This document shows, piece by piece, positions 46,808 through 58,524 of a DNA stretch of 64,000 bases. The notes below the pieces were generated by a model. That model was given only the letters and a program-made list of their open reading frames with translations. It searched no databases and had not been told where the DNA came from. The stretch's first letter is position 1. Every line of letters begins with the position of its first letter. Made by a program: the position numbers and the translations under genes. The DNA is from Moniliophthora roreri (Eukaryota; Basidiomycota; Agaricomycetes; Agaricales; Marasmiaceae), in contig LATX02000179.1 in NCBI GenBank assembly GCA_001466705.2, positions 124,001 through 188,000 on the forward strand, written 5' to 3'.

Positions 46808-48320
46808 CAACATTTTCACGTAACGCATGTAAGTAACGGTCAAGTAACATTACAGTAACATACCTTAGAACATAAAGTAGCAGTATGTCATAGAAATGTG
46901 AGAGGATGACAATCAATGGACGTACCTTGTAAGTAACGTTTCAGGTGAGTCATCGCCGTTGCTGTTCAACTTGCTCCTGTCATCGACGTGATTGATGATA
47001 CTGATCTTATCGGATCAGTTCCCAGGCTTAGTACGTCAAGATGAAGCAGAAAGAACACGTCGTGAGGCTCCTCGGCCCAAGCCAGAATCAGTGAAGAAGT
47101 AGTACTTGGGCAAATTGTCTCTGGTATGCAGTACGTCGTACTGTAGAGAAAGGAACTGAAACTATAAAAGCAGAGAATTGAGATAAGATTGTGGCTGTGA
47201 TCTCCGCTAAGATAACACGGATGATGTTCGAAGTATGGAAGTTACTTTTCATACGTAGAAGTGTCTATAGGTAAGAAAACAGCTATCAGCAGAAATCATT
47301 AAGGAAGGAATTGAGAACTGAAAGAGAAAATGTAAGTGCCCACCAACACTAATGCCCATCCCCAAAGCGTCCTAGTGACTCTTTCAGCTTTCTTCACTAT
47401 CTTGTGTGCTAAATTAGTCTATTGTCACTCAAAATAGCTGTCTATGTGCTGTGCTGAACTTGTCTATCACACTTCATTAATTTATGACTGAGGTTCCACA
47501 CTTCTAGCCTCATTGTTAGATGATGGTAGTGCTAGTCATTGGAATGATATTGCTAAAGTTCACAAAGTGTTGACCATTGAGCAGGACATGCAAGTAACAG
47601 CCTGCAATGACCAAGTATATTTCTGTAATGCTCCAGCAACTGTAAGTAACATGTAAGTAACAGTCAGTGCTGTGTAAGTAACATGTCAGTAACAGTGCAT
47701 AACATGTAAGTAACTGCACATACCATGTTAGAAACATGCTGATAACAGTCAGAGACCTGTAAGCAACTGTTAGTGACTCCAAAGTGAATTATTAGTTACT
47801 GTAAGTAATAATAAGCTCAATAGATCACACACAGGTTAAATAACACAGAATAGCTTCACAACTGCATGCTACAATCATCCTATAAGTACACTGGCACTGG
47901 AGAAGGGTCTCCATCTCTTAAGTTCTTATGTTCAAAAGTATGATTTGTTCTCAAGAAACCAGCATAAATAATAGACACAATGACTATTGAACTGAAAGTC
48001 CAGTAATGTTGTAAAATGTAAGAATGTCGTGGAGTCAGGGGGTATAGCAGTGATTGCGTGTCCTCAGCAACAATAGAAGTGGTCATGATTGAAAACACCG
48101 GCAAGTTGTGTACTTTTCCACCGTGGGAAACATATTGACCACTCTGGTGAAGCAACTGCAAAAAACAGGTTTGAAAGCCACAAATGAATTCCTGAGTGAT
48201 AACAGACAAAGGATACAGAAGGAATTGAGGGAATGGTGACAGGAAGTAAATGAAAGTGACAGGGAAGTAAATGTCAGTAACAGTAAGTAACGGAAATAGC
48301 GTTACTTACACCATTACGGG
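46808..48320. repeat. dispersed GTAAGTAAC-type short repeats
   Basis: The word GTAAGTAAC or a one-base variant recurs many times: 46808-46945, densely at 47590-47810 (often as CATGTAAGTAACAGT), and 48240-48320, where GTAACGGAAATAGCGTTAC forms an inverted pair. The spacing is irregular, so this is not a strict tandem array or CRISPR. A weaker cluster (TTACAGTTACTG, GTAACGTTACGG) lies at 1720-1790. Related TAAC/GTTA words are typical of small non-autonomous elements. No open reading frame of note. Confidence 0.6.
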
Positions 48321-48324
48321 AATT

Positions 48325-48587
48325 TGATCATGCCCACATTGCGACATATGGACTGGATCCAGACGAGTTCCGACCTGAACAGTCTATAAACGATGACGGC
48401 ACATGTAAACCATCGCCTCCTGATATCAAGGATGAAGGACATGTTTCATTCGGTTTGGATGGGGGCAAGCGCCTGAGTTCTCACCGTTCTTTCCGAGTGA
48501 AATAACTATGCAGCACTACAGGATATGCCACGTTTTCCCGAAGCTCGAGAACTCCTGAAGCTGGCCAAAGAAGAGTGGCCTGATTGA
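48325..48587 (+). pseudogene. P450 C-terminal relic
   Basis: Reads ATYGLDPDEFRPEQSINDDG, PSPPDIKDEGHVSFGL, a damaged heme region without Cys, and in another frame ARELLKLAKEEWPD before TGA at 48585-48587. Close to the relic at 31868-32200, including the downstream ACCATTCAC stretch. Confidence 0.75.
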
Positions 48588-48732
48588 GTCCCTCACGCAC
48601 AATATTTTAGTATATTCGTGCTTGATGTCAGTCTTCAATTCGGAGCTAGGTGCCCATTCGGCGCCCGTTTAACTTCTACACCCATGACCATTAACCATTC
48701 ACTACATCTGACCTCAGAGCAGTTTCTTGTTA

Positions 48733-50303
48733 TCATCCACCCCAGATGCATGAGAGCATACAGCTTGCATTGGATATGCTTGAAAGTGCTGATAATTGGT
48801 GGAATCATACTCATCAGCAAGACAAGCAACCTAAAGAGTTAACTCAGTGTGATAATACTAACACATAGATTCACAACATCTGAAATTGCCTCAATAATCT
48901 ATAACAAGCCATCCCTCCAGACATCTCATGACCCAATCATACCATTCCTTGGAAGTGTCATAGGTGCCTTATCAGATGCATGTGTACCAGGAAAGTACCT
49001 TGTCAACCATATGCCATTTCTGGAATATTTTCCTGAGTTCCTAGCAAAATGGAAGAGGGAAAGCAAGGAAAAGCATCAAATTTACTCAGAGAAATTTCTG
49101 AGTCTTTTCCTTTCTGTCAAGGAGACAGTGGTATGTTTCACACTCATACTTTGAACCTCTAATCTAATTCACTGTGTGACAGCTTCAAAAGCAGGAAAAA
49201 GGGCCCAGTTTTGTTGCAACACTTATTGAAAATCAAGAGCAGCATAGATTAAATGATATGGCTTCTGCTTGGTTAGCAGCAATGCTCTAGTATGTATATT
49301 TCTCCTGGTGCTATTGAGATTTATCCTGATGGTGTTCTCAGTCTGGCTGGATATGAAACAGTAAAGTGTTTGACTTTCCAACTGTTTGACTGGGTAACTT
49401 ATGTTGGTCTTCATAGACTGCAAGTGCATTGGGATGGTTAACCCTGGCTATGATTATATTTCCAGAGGCTCAGAGGAAGGCCCAAGAGGAACTTGATACT
49501 GTTGTTGGATGAACAAGAATCCCTATGCCAGAGGACATGGATAGTCTCCCATACACACATGCAATAATCAAAGAGGTATGTAATGTGGATGGTTATGTCT
49601 AGAGACTATCCTCAAGGCTTGATACCATAGGTTCTAAGATGGAGGTCTTCTGATCCAATTGGAATCTTTCATACCTCTGCAGAAGTAAGATTATGAAATG
49701 GCTCTCTACATGCTACAGATGCTTACACCTAATGCAATAGGATGATATATACAGAGGATATCATATACCTAAGGGGAGCCTTATTATTCCCAACATTCTG
49801 TGAGTCTCATTGAATGACTGACAATAATAATGATGGAAGAACTTTGTAGAACTATGAATCATGATCCCACAACATATGGCCAAAATGCAGATACCTTTAT
49901 GCCAGAGAGATTCTTGAAGGAAGATGGCACCCACAAGCCATTACTCCTATGGTTTTGGCCATAGGTAAGTGCTTTTTCTCTAATTTATGAATATTACTTT
50001 ATTACATTCCATAGAATATGCCTAGAAGGCATTTAGCAAATAATGCAATGCAGCTTTCCTTTGCAATTGTCCTTTGGGCAGCTCACCTACAGCTTGCAGA
50101 AGATGCAAGTGGACATGTGGGGACTCCAAGCCTAGAAGATGTACCATCAGGGATTCTTGTGTATGTGAAGTTCTTCATGAAAGCCACATTATAGCTGATG
50201 TTCAAAACACATTAGGTATCCATCACCATTCAGGTGCTCCTCCAGACCTTGCTTTCCTGAGGCTCTGGAGATTCTCAAGATGGCAAAAGAGGAGTGGCTT
50301 TGA
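48733..50303 (+). pseudogene. P450 pseudogene in CpG-free DNA
   Basis: Collinear with P450 no. 3 from the HPPQMHESIQLALDM exon to EEWL, but the anchor and first exons are missing. Intron borders are still recognisable. Breaks: VVG-stop-TRIP, where TGA at about 49508 replaces the CGA arginine codon of P450 no. 3; a deletion between THKP and the YSYGFGH heme exon; and a one-base loss after the heme cysteine (ATATGCCTAGAAGG for ATTTGTCCCGGGAGA). The CpG-free state of the whole copy fits repeated C-to-T change at methylated CpG. It cannot encode a P450. Confidence 0.9.
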
Positions 50304-50964
50304 TAGATGCATATTAATGCTATTGCAAGCACCACAACATGCAATAAAAATTTACATTATCCTGTAAACAATAAAACTGGCTGTAATATAGTCCAATCAT
50401 GTTGCCTCAATCTCATATAATTCATCACAGTGGGCCATCAGGGCCTGATGATAATTACAAGTGTGATTACCTTGTTGACTCTCTTTGGACTACACACTGA
50501 CAAGTCTGCAGATACAGAGAATACACAGCTGCTGGTGCAAGTCCACTAATGCACAAGAATGGCATACATTGGCCATGGTGGATGAAGAGAAGGAAAGTGG
50601 AGATTAATAGGCAGAAACAGGTAAAGGCTTTGTGGGTACAATAAAAGAAACCTCAAGCCCTCCAATCTCTGTGCTTGTGATTCCCATTTTCCTTGCCTTT
50701 GCTGATGCTTTGACTCTCGAGAGTGATACTCCCTATTCCAGTTCTTGATTCAAAGCAAGAAAAGCTCCATCTACTTTCACTGTAGAGATCAAGTGGTGCC
50801 ATAGTGGAAGAGACAGCAGGTCAGAAGTGGATGTGAAGGACAAGGATTTTGTCACCAGATAGAGAATGAACATTGAATCTCCCCTGTTCCCTACACTACC
50901 TACTGTACATACACGGCGCTTAAGAAGAAAAGCAAATATAAGAAAAATACGCTGCACTTGGGGA

Positions 50965-51059
50965 TGGCCAACGTGGGGATCGAACCCAAGACCTTCGCAT
51001 AATAACGGTCGTACTACGTCATATTAGCACGACGCTCTAACCAACTGAGCTAGTCGGCC
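50965..51059 (-). tRNA. tRNA-Ile(AAT) with intron
   Basis: Acceptor GGCCGAC pairs with GTTGGCC, discriminator A; D arm GCTCAGTTGGTTAGAGC; anticodon stem TCGTG/TGCGA, loop CT-AAT-A-A split between 37 and 38 by an intron of about 21 nt; T arm TTGGG-TTCGATC-CCCAC with one mismatch at its base. Functional in appearance. Confidence 0.93.
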
Positions 51060-51069
51060 CCTTCCTGGC

Positions 51070-52830
51070 TATCTCCTACACCTTGTGATAACCTATTCTA
51101 TCCGAAGCACCAGTTACACCTGAGGAAAGATCCGAGCAATGTGTTGACAACTGAAACCGGAAAGACTCAGATTCAGAACTGCTCACAGCACGTGCTGAAC
51201 TGTCGATTGAAGGGAAATGTTGAAACGATGCAGTCTTAACGCTGATGCAGGACCTAGTGTTATGTGAGCATAAGAAGATAGGTCAAGAGTTATGATTATG
51301 GATACGAGAACGAGTGTGCAAAGAGTAAGCATGAAGACTTTGGAGAAAATGAATTGGAACATGAGACGAAGAGACAAGCGCAAGAGCAAAGGCCGCTTCG
51401 AGATGGATGTCCTAAACACGAAACAAAACTAGACAGTTATGTGAGCATTAAAGGGAAAGTCAGGGTGATGAAGACGTACCCAATGATAAAGGGGTGCTGA
51501 GAATGCAGTGTATGAGCGGTGTCTTTTTTTCTGTTGGAAAAGCGTTCCATGGGGAGAACAGACCGGTTCGTTGCCAAAGTAGGGCCAAATCACCGAAGAA
51601 AGGTTGGAGTGACGCCGTCTAGAGTTTGTGGGAGACCGTAACACTGTCCGGGGCCGGTTAACAACAATTCGATGCTGCAGCGACATACCACTCACTCAAA
51701 CATGCAGAATTAACCGCTTTTTTTCTTGCACCTCGAACGAACTCGATGCCATCAAACAGGAACCCTCGCGAACGGTATCCCAACATCCAGAAAATTCGAG
51801 GGAGTCCCATACATCCAAGGTCGATGCATAGTGTCTTCGTGTCTGTGAGCCGGACATCAGGCTCAGAGAAATAGCATTCCAAACGTAATCGCGGAAAATA
51901 TTTCAGGAACCGTGCTCGCTCATGGGGTTGGCGGTGCCGACTATCATGTGGAGCTAACGACAATTATTTTAGGACAGCGGATGAACCTCGACGTTGCAAC
52001 AACACACCTCGTGTATTCATTCATTCAGAATCGACTGTCACCCTTGCAGCTTGACCGAGCGTCCCCCGTGAAGAGGACTGAAATGTAAGAAAAGCTGAAA
52101 TGATCGGGGTATTTGATTCCAAGGCCTTTTTGAGTCATTCAACCTCCTCTGAAGCACCTGAAAAGAGTAAGAGAACAGTATTGAAAAATGACTTTGATTT
52201 CAATAATTATGAGGGCTATAACTCACCCAGTGACCTGAGAGTCTCCATAAACCCAGCTGGCCATGCGTAAAACGTTCTCGCGCAATATAAAGGCAGATGA
52301 AGATAAACGAGGACTGGGTGATCGTCGTCGTCGACAGCGGAAAGATTGAAAATTGACTGTGACACACAGCGTAACCGAATCACATTACGTGTGACACACG
52401 TTCCTTTCGCTTAAGAAACCATCACGTCGCCTTCGATACTCCACCAACATGCCCCTCTATCACGAAATGTCCAAATCGGTATACTGCTATCCTCTCTTAC
52501 TGCACGAGCAATACAGATTCACACGACAATGAAGTTCAACCGTTCTCCCTAGACACCAAAGGCCCACACTGAATTGATACTCTTGATCACTATGATGACT
52601 ACTACGGTGAAATTGGGCATCGCCTTTACACTCAAGGTAATGAGCCTGCCTTCTTGTTACGCGTACTACTCAGGACTCATTTCAGGGCGCTCTTCGATGC
52701 CGACGGATCTGCCGTTTGTTGTCTTCATAAGCAAAATCTTCTTTTGCTTACTCACCATGTCAGAGCTCACTCGGTTCACACCTAGCGAAGCTATAAGAAG
52801 CATCATATGTTCAACCATTCCTCCCATCAA
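51070..52830. other. ~1.8 kb without a recognisable gene
   Basis: The minus-strand ORFs 51695-51429 and 51419-51183 lie end to end, the second with a hydrophobic helix (VFMLTLCTLVLVSIIITLDL); they might be two exons of a small membrane protein, but no homology is seen. A plus-strand ORF at 52574-52840 just before the GST start is probably 5' flank. Confidence 0.35.
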
Positions 52831-52836
52831 AACAGC

Positions 52837-53610
52837 ATGATTACTCTCTACGATGTAGGACCTCTCGTCATCGACGGAAAAGAATCGGGTTTCTCGCCTT
52901 TCGTTCGGCGTATCATGTCCGTAATTCCTCTACCGTTACTCTCCCAACAAAACTAACATCTGAAGTTTCATTCTAGGTACATCCTTAACTATAAACGCCT
53001 TCCTTACCAAGTAAAACTCCTCCGCTACGAAGATATTGAACCTACAGCCAAATCTGTTGGAGCGCCTCCCACAGCACTTAGAGCAGATGGTATCACACCC
53101 CGCTACACCGTCCCATTCCTCGTCGACTCCACCACAAACACCGCCGTCTCGGATTCTATTCTCATTGCAGAATATCTCGACACGGCATACCCCTCTAGCC
53201 CCCAAACCACGCCCAAAGCTACCCAAGTGCTCGTAGACACCATCTTTCAAAAGTTCCGCCCCCTATACGCAGTCATGGGCCCCATCGTTCGTAAAAAGCT
53301 GACCCCTGTTCTTCTTGAAGGGCAACGCAAAGTATACGGTGACGCCGCTGCTTCACTTGTCCTTACGCCCGAGCAAGAGACTGCGATATGGGAGTCAACA
53401 AAGGCGTCTTTTGATGAAATATACCGCGACGTAGAGGAACTGAGAGAACCGACATACGCAGACTTTGCTCTTGCCAGTATGTTCTGGGCAGTACGGATGA
53501 CGTTTGGGAGGGATAGCACACAGTGGAAGGAGGTCAGTACGGAGTGGGCTCGAGGTAGAATCGGGAAGGTTTCGGATGTTGTCGAAGGGTACGAGAGTAC
53601 GCAATTGTAG
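52837..53610 (+). CDS. glutathione S-transferase-like protein (GSTFuA/etherase-like)
   Basis: Cytosolic GST-fold protein of 237 residues from two exons, 52837-52916 and 52977-53610. N-terminal thioredoxin-like domain: MITLYDVGP at the first strand, SPFVRRIMYILNYKRLPYQV, cis-proline TPRYTVPFLVD, then SDSILIAEYLDTAYPS as the glutathione gamma-glutamyl site. The C-terminal all-helical domain carries LREPTYADFALASMFWAVRM. The pattern resembles the fungal GSTFuA class (related to the bacterial etherase LigE), where ligand binding and glutathione transfer to aromatic metabolites are known; the subclass is my inference. It is tail to tail with the membrane-protein gene at 53835-55399. Confidence 0.88.
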
Positions 53611-53834
53611 CGCTCCAGGTGTGTAGTCTTTGGAAATGGGATACAGTATACGGGACAAAGACGGGATTGGGTGTTCGAGCTCACCGCCGAAAATGACTGA
53701 GTAAGAGTGAATCTGCATTTTTGCACACAGACTTATTGTATAATGGATGGCATGAAGAACGTTCAATATACATACATGATATCCAGTCCATACTATCTTT
53801 GTTCTTTCATCGCCTTTCCTCTCCAAATGTCATA

Positions 53835-55399
53835 TTACTCCTCTGTGGACATCAAATCTTTGGTAGGGCGAGCCCACGGAGGATTTGATGGTGCTGCAGA
53901 ACCAGAGGGTATAGAGCTTGCGTAGGCCATACCCTGTATTGGCGTCCGCCCCGCTGAATACTGTGGCGGTAACTCTATAGGCGGCATCACTTCATCAATG
54001 TCCTGATGTACAATGAATCTTGATTGACCGCCCCGACTCGGATTGAAGCCGCCTTTGGACCCGGGCGTGGCATTTGTACTGAGCTGTGCGCTAACCGAAT
54101 CTGGGATGAATGACGAACCTGATTCTCGAATGGAATCGGATGTTAATGGGTGTGGAGTGTGTGGAGGATGCGTCCGAGAATACACCGTAGTAGCGAATGG
54201 CTGTGAGGACATCAGTTGGGGAGAATTGGTGTAGACGAGAGGGCTGGCTTGAAAGCTTTCGGTAAGGTCAATATTCCGTGACTGACGTTGGGTATTTCGA
54301 CGTCTACAGAAATACCATATTGCTGCGATGATAATGATACAGATGGCAGCGCCACCTACTGCTATTCCTGCTATGGCTCCCGTAGACAGTGATACACCGT
54401 CTTCCGCAGTTGGAGATGGTGATGGGCTCGTAGTAGTTGGTGTAAACGCTGACTGGGAGGAAGTGGAGTCGGTGCCAGGTGAAAGACAAGATGAATCATT
54501 CGAAGGCAGGACCATATTAAGAACGTCAGTACCGCCCTGTCTGCCTTGGGAGTCCGTAACTGTAAAGGCTACCCAAGTTTGAGCTTTGAGGTTGGCGATC
54601 CAGGTATATGAGGATGCTGGTGGGGGGTTGAGGACAAAGGACTCAAATCCATTGGGAATGTAGCCCTAAATAAAATTTCTGATCAGCATATTATTCCAAT
54701 TGCAATGGAAATGCACAGACATAGATTGTCAAAGGAAGGACGGCGCCGTCATACAACGTGAAGGGATACGGCCTGGAAGGAGTAAATTACGATCGGGCGA
54801 AGAAAGTCTAGCATTTCCCCTACTTGCACTGCTCAAGAGTTCCATCAGTGGTGAAGAAGAAATCGTTAGCTACAGTGGGTTAAAAAAAGTCAGGAGATGG
54901 ATAGTGCTATTCGGCGCGCCGCATACCTGGCAGGGTCGTATTACAGGTTCTGCCTGTCTGAGTGTCCCCCACTCTCAACAGATCAGATGTCCCCCCGCTC
55001 AGTGGCCCCGTTGCGTCCGACATCGACAATATGATCTGCGCTCCCTTCGGCACAGGTAGCTGGGTGGTGAAAGACCCTTTGTTATCGACGAAAGCGTCGG
55101 AAGGAGTACTGATGTTAATTGGAGCCGCATTGATCTGCATCGAAAGCTAAGCTTTTAGCAAGTGAAGGTGAAAAGGACACGAACGTTGACGATGATGAGA
55201 TTGAATGGGGGAGTGCCGCCTAAGATCCTAATATAGGCCATTGCTTTAACCATTTACTATTCAAAGAAAACTCACCAGTCCATGATACAGTCAAATCGTC
55301 GCATTGAAACGGCGAGTCAGACGTGAAGATGAAGCCGTGCGTGAAGCTGAGCCAAATCGCGACCGAGAACCAGCACAGAAATGACGGATGCGCAGACAT
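53835..55399 (-). CDS. single-pass membrane protein with Ser/Thr-rich stalk, copy 2
   Basis: Paralogue of 27200-28738 with the same exon borders. Start ATG at 55399: MSAHPSFLCWFSVAIWLSF signal, FQCDDLTVSWTG joined to GTPPFNLIIVN, STPSDAFVDNKGSFT, VPKGAQIILSMSDATG, NDFFFTTDGTLEQC, GYIPNGFESFVLNPP, TDSQGRQGG, a shorter T/S/P stalk than copy 1, helix GAIAGIAVGGAAICIIIIAA with YFCRRR, and a tail with DIDEVMPPIELPPQYSAGR. Stop TAA at 53837-53835. An upstream in-frame start at 55429 would precede the signal peptide and is unlikely. Outside face probably in the cell-wall space. Even intron and upstream sequence resembles copy 1, so the duplication included the promoter. Confidence 0.85.
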
Positions 55400-58080
55400 G
55401 GGAGGTGGTTGGAGGTGGTGGCCTCCCAAGCAGAGGGATTACATCTCCACGGCCTGGTAGTAATAAAGTTGAGGCCGTTGCATGCAGCATAGCCTGCGAT
55501 CGTGTATCGTGTGGAGCCATGACAGAATTCATTTTACATGCCGCTCCAGCCGACTCAGGTTACCTGCAGGTGATTGATTGTGACAAGCAAAATGACAGCA
55601 AAATGAGGACTGATGCATGATGCCTACTAAATAACCCTTGCTGAGGTCAGTCTTTATAGACAATATTGCATTCTAAAAACTCGAACGACTGTACCACATA
55701 CACTTTCTTTTCCACTTAATTGGATAGAGATTTGGTCGAGCAATCTGATAATCAAAAAGTTGGCGCCTATTTCTCAACGTGGGATCAAGATCAGCGAACA
55801 AGGCGACCCAAACCTGGAATTAAAGTTTGATGGATGTAATATTGTACTTTGAAACCACGGGACTCGACCTTGAACTGGAGCGCCACCGACTAGTGCGAAT
55901 GGGGCACGCAGAACTCTTGAGGATGGGTAATGGTATTGGCATGCTACTCAAGGCAAAGTACAGTTCAGTTTTCGTGAGTTGCTGAAGGGATATGTTAGGA
56001 GAATGCTGCTGATCGCAGAGACCTTATGTACGTAGCATGTCAGGTCCCCGTTCGCATTCAGTAACAGACTGCGAACTTACTTTGGCAGATCCGAGAATCA
56101 TGGGAACAAAGGATGATCGATGATCTATCACTACATTGGAGACAGCGTGGAAAGATCGAAAGATGCGCTAGAGAATGGTATCTGTGGGTTGTCGGTTGCA
56201 TGGACGGGAAACTAAAATGAGCTTCGATATGCATTCAGTTGACCTTCTAGTTTACATTCGAAGTATACTCCGACTTCTCATGCGTGCCTCGTAGTGTTCT
56301 CGACTAGATATGCGACTTTGAGCATACATTGGATTTGGCGAGGGAGAAGATCGGGGAACTATCACCATCAGTACAAGGGTCATAGTGTTGGTGAATGGAA
56401 AGATATTCATCTTCATACATTGGCCACCGATCGGTTCCCTAGGCAAGCTGAACAGGTTGTAGGTGGGGAGGAAGGCATGTGTCTGAGCGAATATTCAATT
56501 AAACCGTGCACCTACGATATCCGGGGAGCGGAAAACTTGAGCGAGGGCGGTACTCTGAAACCATTGGTGAAGATCAGGAAGAAAGGAGCGAGGCGCCCAA
56601 GAAGCGCTTGCGTAGCGATGTGACAAAGTCCGTAACACGTCACGTTCTGTTCCTTTTCCGCAAACCATGACTTCGCATCTCTTACTCGACGCTGTCGTCT
56701 TCCTATCACTTTAGAAACATGTAAGTGAAGTCTCCCTTTTTTCCTTTCATATTCTTCATCTGCTTATGATCCAGGCGCTATGGGTAATTCTTACGGCAGA
56801 AAATGGAAGATTGGAGGGAAGCCTATGTTTCGGGAAGAACAACAACATTCGGCAGGTGCGTTGTTTGAGTTAACGATCATCAAAATCTCAACACGTTCCA
56901 TGGCGGAGATATGTTGCAGAATCGCTGAATTTGGGTGATAGCCCAGGTGCGAGTTTGATGTATATCTTTTTTCTCTGCATTGAGTGAAATACCGAATAAC
57001 TATGATTCTGGTTCGAGAATTCCGCTTCAGGATGCTAAGAAAGAAGGGAGACTCAAGTTATATTGGCCTGGAGCTGGAGAAGTAACCCCCAGAATCTCAT
57101 GTTGACTCGGATGATAATACTAACTCTCTGAATATTGCACCATTTCAGTTTTCTCTACAACCGTCATGAAGAACTGCGGGGAACTCTTGATTCATCCAGT
57201 TATACAATGCGTCGATGGAAGAAACATGGTCCAGTTGGGTTTTGGGATGCAATTAACATTCAACATGAGTTGATGCTCTCTGAGCTATCCTTTCCATTAC
57301 TGATGGCTTCGCCTTAGAGAAATGTAGGTTTACCATCCTCGGTTTCTGGGCTACCATTCCGATTTCTCGCCACAATCTGCTACTACAATGTCAAACTGCA
57401 TATCTCGACCACCAACTTATGCACCGGGCGAGAAGAGAGCTACATTGATACCGTTCCATTAACAACTCTTTCCTTCATGAGCAACTAAACCTATTGATTC
57501 CCTAGCGAAACCATTCATAGGCTTACCTCTTCCTTCCCGAATTCAGGTGACCTGCGTCAGGCATTAAACGTACTGGTGGTGCTTCCCAATGCCCAGCGAA
57601 GACGATATCTCTTCGGAAGGTTGCCATGCAGGACTGGTGGTTCTGTTGTATCATTCAGTATACTCATGAGCATGCTCCGTGGTGCAGAACGTTCTGTGAT
57701 GAATTGCCATCCTCTACACAACCTCTTGCTGCTCTTCAGTCATTGTACTGCATACTTTTTCCTCTAATGTCCGCTAAGAAAGCTATTTTGCAGCTGAAAC
57801 GAGCGGATGGGCAGCCTAACCGGTACACAGCCGTTTTCCGTTATGAAGGCAGCAGACAATGTGGTCTGATCCGCTATCTATCCACGGGTGAAACGTCATG
57901 ATGGACATTTCTTTTCTCAATTTCCTCAAACAGTATGAACCTCCATTTGATTACTGCATATGGGGTAAATAATGGTGCAGAGTTATGATGTATGTTTAAT
58001 GAAGGGTATGGACAGAATGAGAGCAGTTTCAAGTGATGAAAAGTCCCACTGAGTTTTCAGCTAATTCATTGCAATACTGA
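55400..58080. other. ~2.7 kb without a firm gene
   Basis: The first ~800 bp resemble the upstream region of the paralogue at 28.7-29.2 kb (for example CATTCAGTAA and AACTTACT-TG-CAGATCC). Beyond that, ORFs at 56294-56623 and 57576-57901 (+) have no recognisable motif. Confidence 0.4.
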
Positions 58081-58084
58081 GCCA

Positions 58085-58520
58085 TTGATGATGGCCTGTT
58101 GAAACATTGGTTTCAATGCGTTACAATGCTCTGAAAGTACTATATACATACATTTAAGCTATTCTACGTATCCTCTTACCTACGTGTCAATGTGTTTCAA
58201 CACTTTCATTGATTACCGTGATGGGAAAGCTATCGCACTGATTCACCTGCATTTCAATGCGTTTAACGCCACATGACAGATGATAGATATCGCCCGTTTC
58301 AATCCGTTTCAACGGCCCTCAAGCACCGCACTGATTCCCGAGCTTGAGTGCATTTCAACGTTCAATGAGAGTGTTCCAATGCGTGTTGCAACCTCCTAGT
58401 CAATATGCCAATCTGGTTCCTCAAATTCCGTTTCAATGCTGTTGTTTAGGTGCGTCTCCACATGTGTTGCAGTGCAGATTTCGATCTTGAACTGGATATG
58501 CGTTTCAACACCAAAGCTTG
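58085..58520. repeat. cluster of degenerate TTTCAATGCGTTTCAA-like motifs
   Basis: At least ten variants of TTTCAA(T/C)(G/C)CGTTTCAA or its halves occur in about 430 bp (GTTTCAATGCGTTACAATG, TTTCAATCCGTTTCAACG, CATTTCAATGCGTTTAACG, GCGTTTCAACACC). Spacing varies and both halves appear alone. No ORF uses them convincingly. Confidence 0.7.
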
Positions 58521-58524
58521 ATTT

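Noticed and set aside
47590..47810. Spaced short repeats that could suggest a CRISPR array
   Set aside because: Spacing and repeat length are irregular, there are no cas genes, and the DNA is eukaryotic.
51183..51695. Two adjacent minus-strand ORFs as a small membrane protein gene
   Set aside because: One hydrophobic helix is the only support; no splice junction or family match is convincing.
52574..52840. Plus-strand ORF ending just before the GST start as a separate gene
   Set aside because: It has no motif and overlaps the expected 5' leader of the GST gene.
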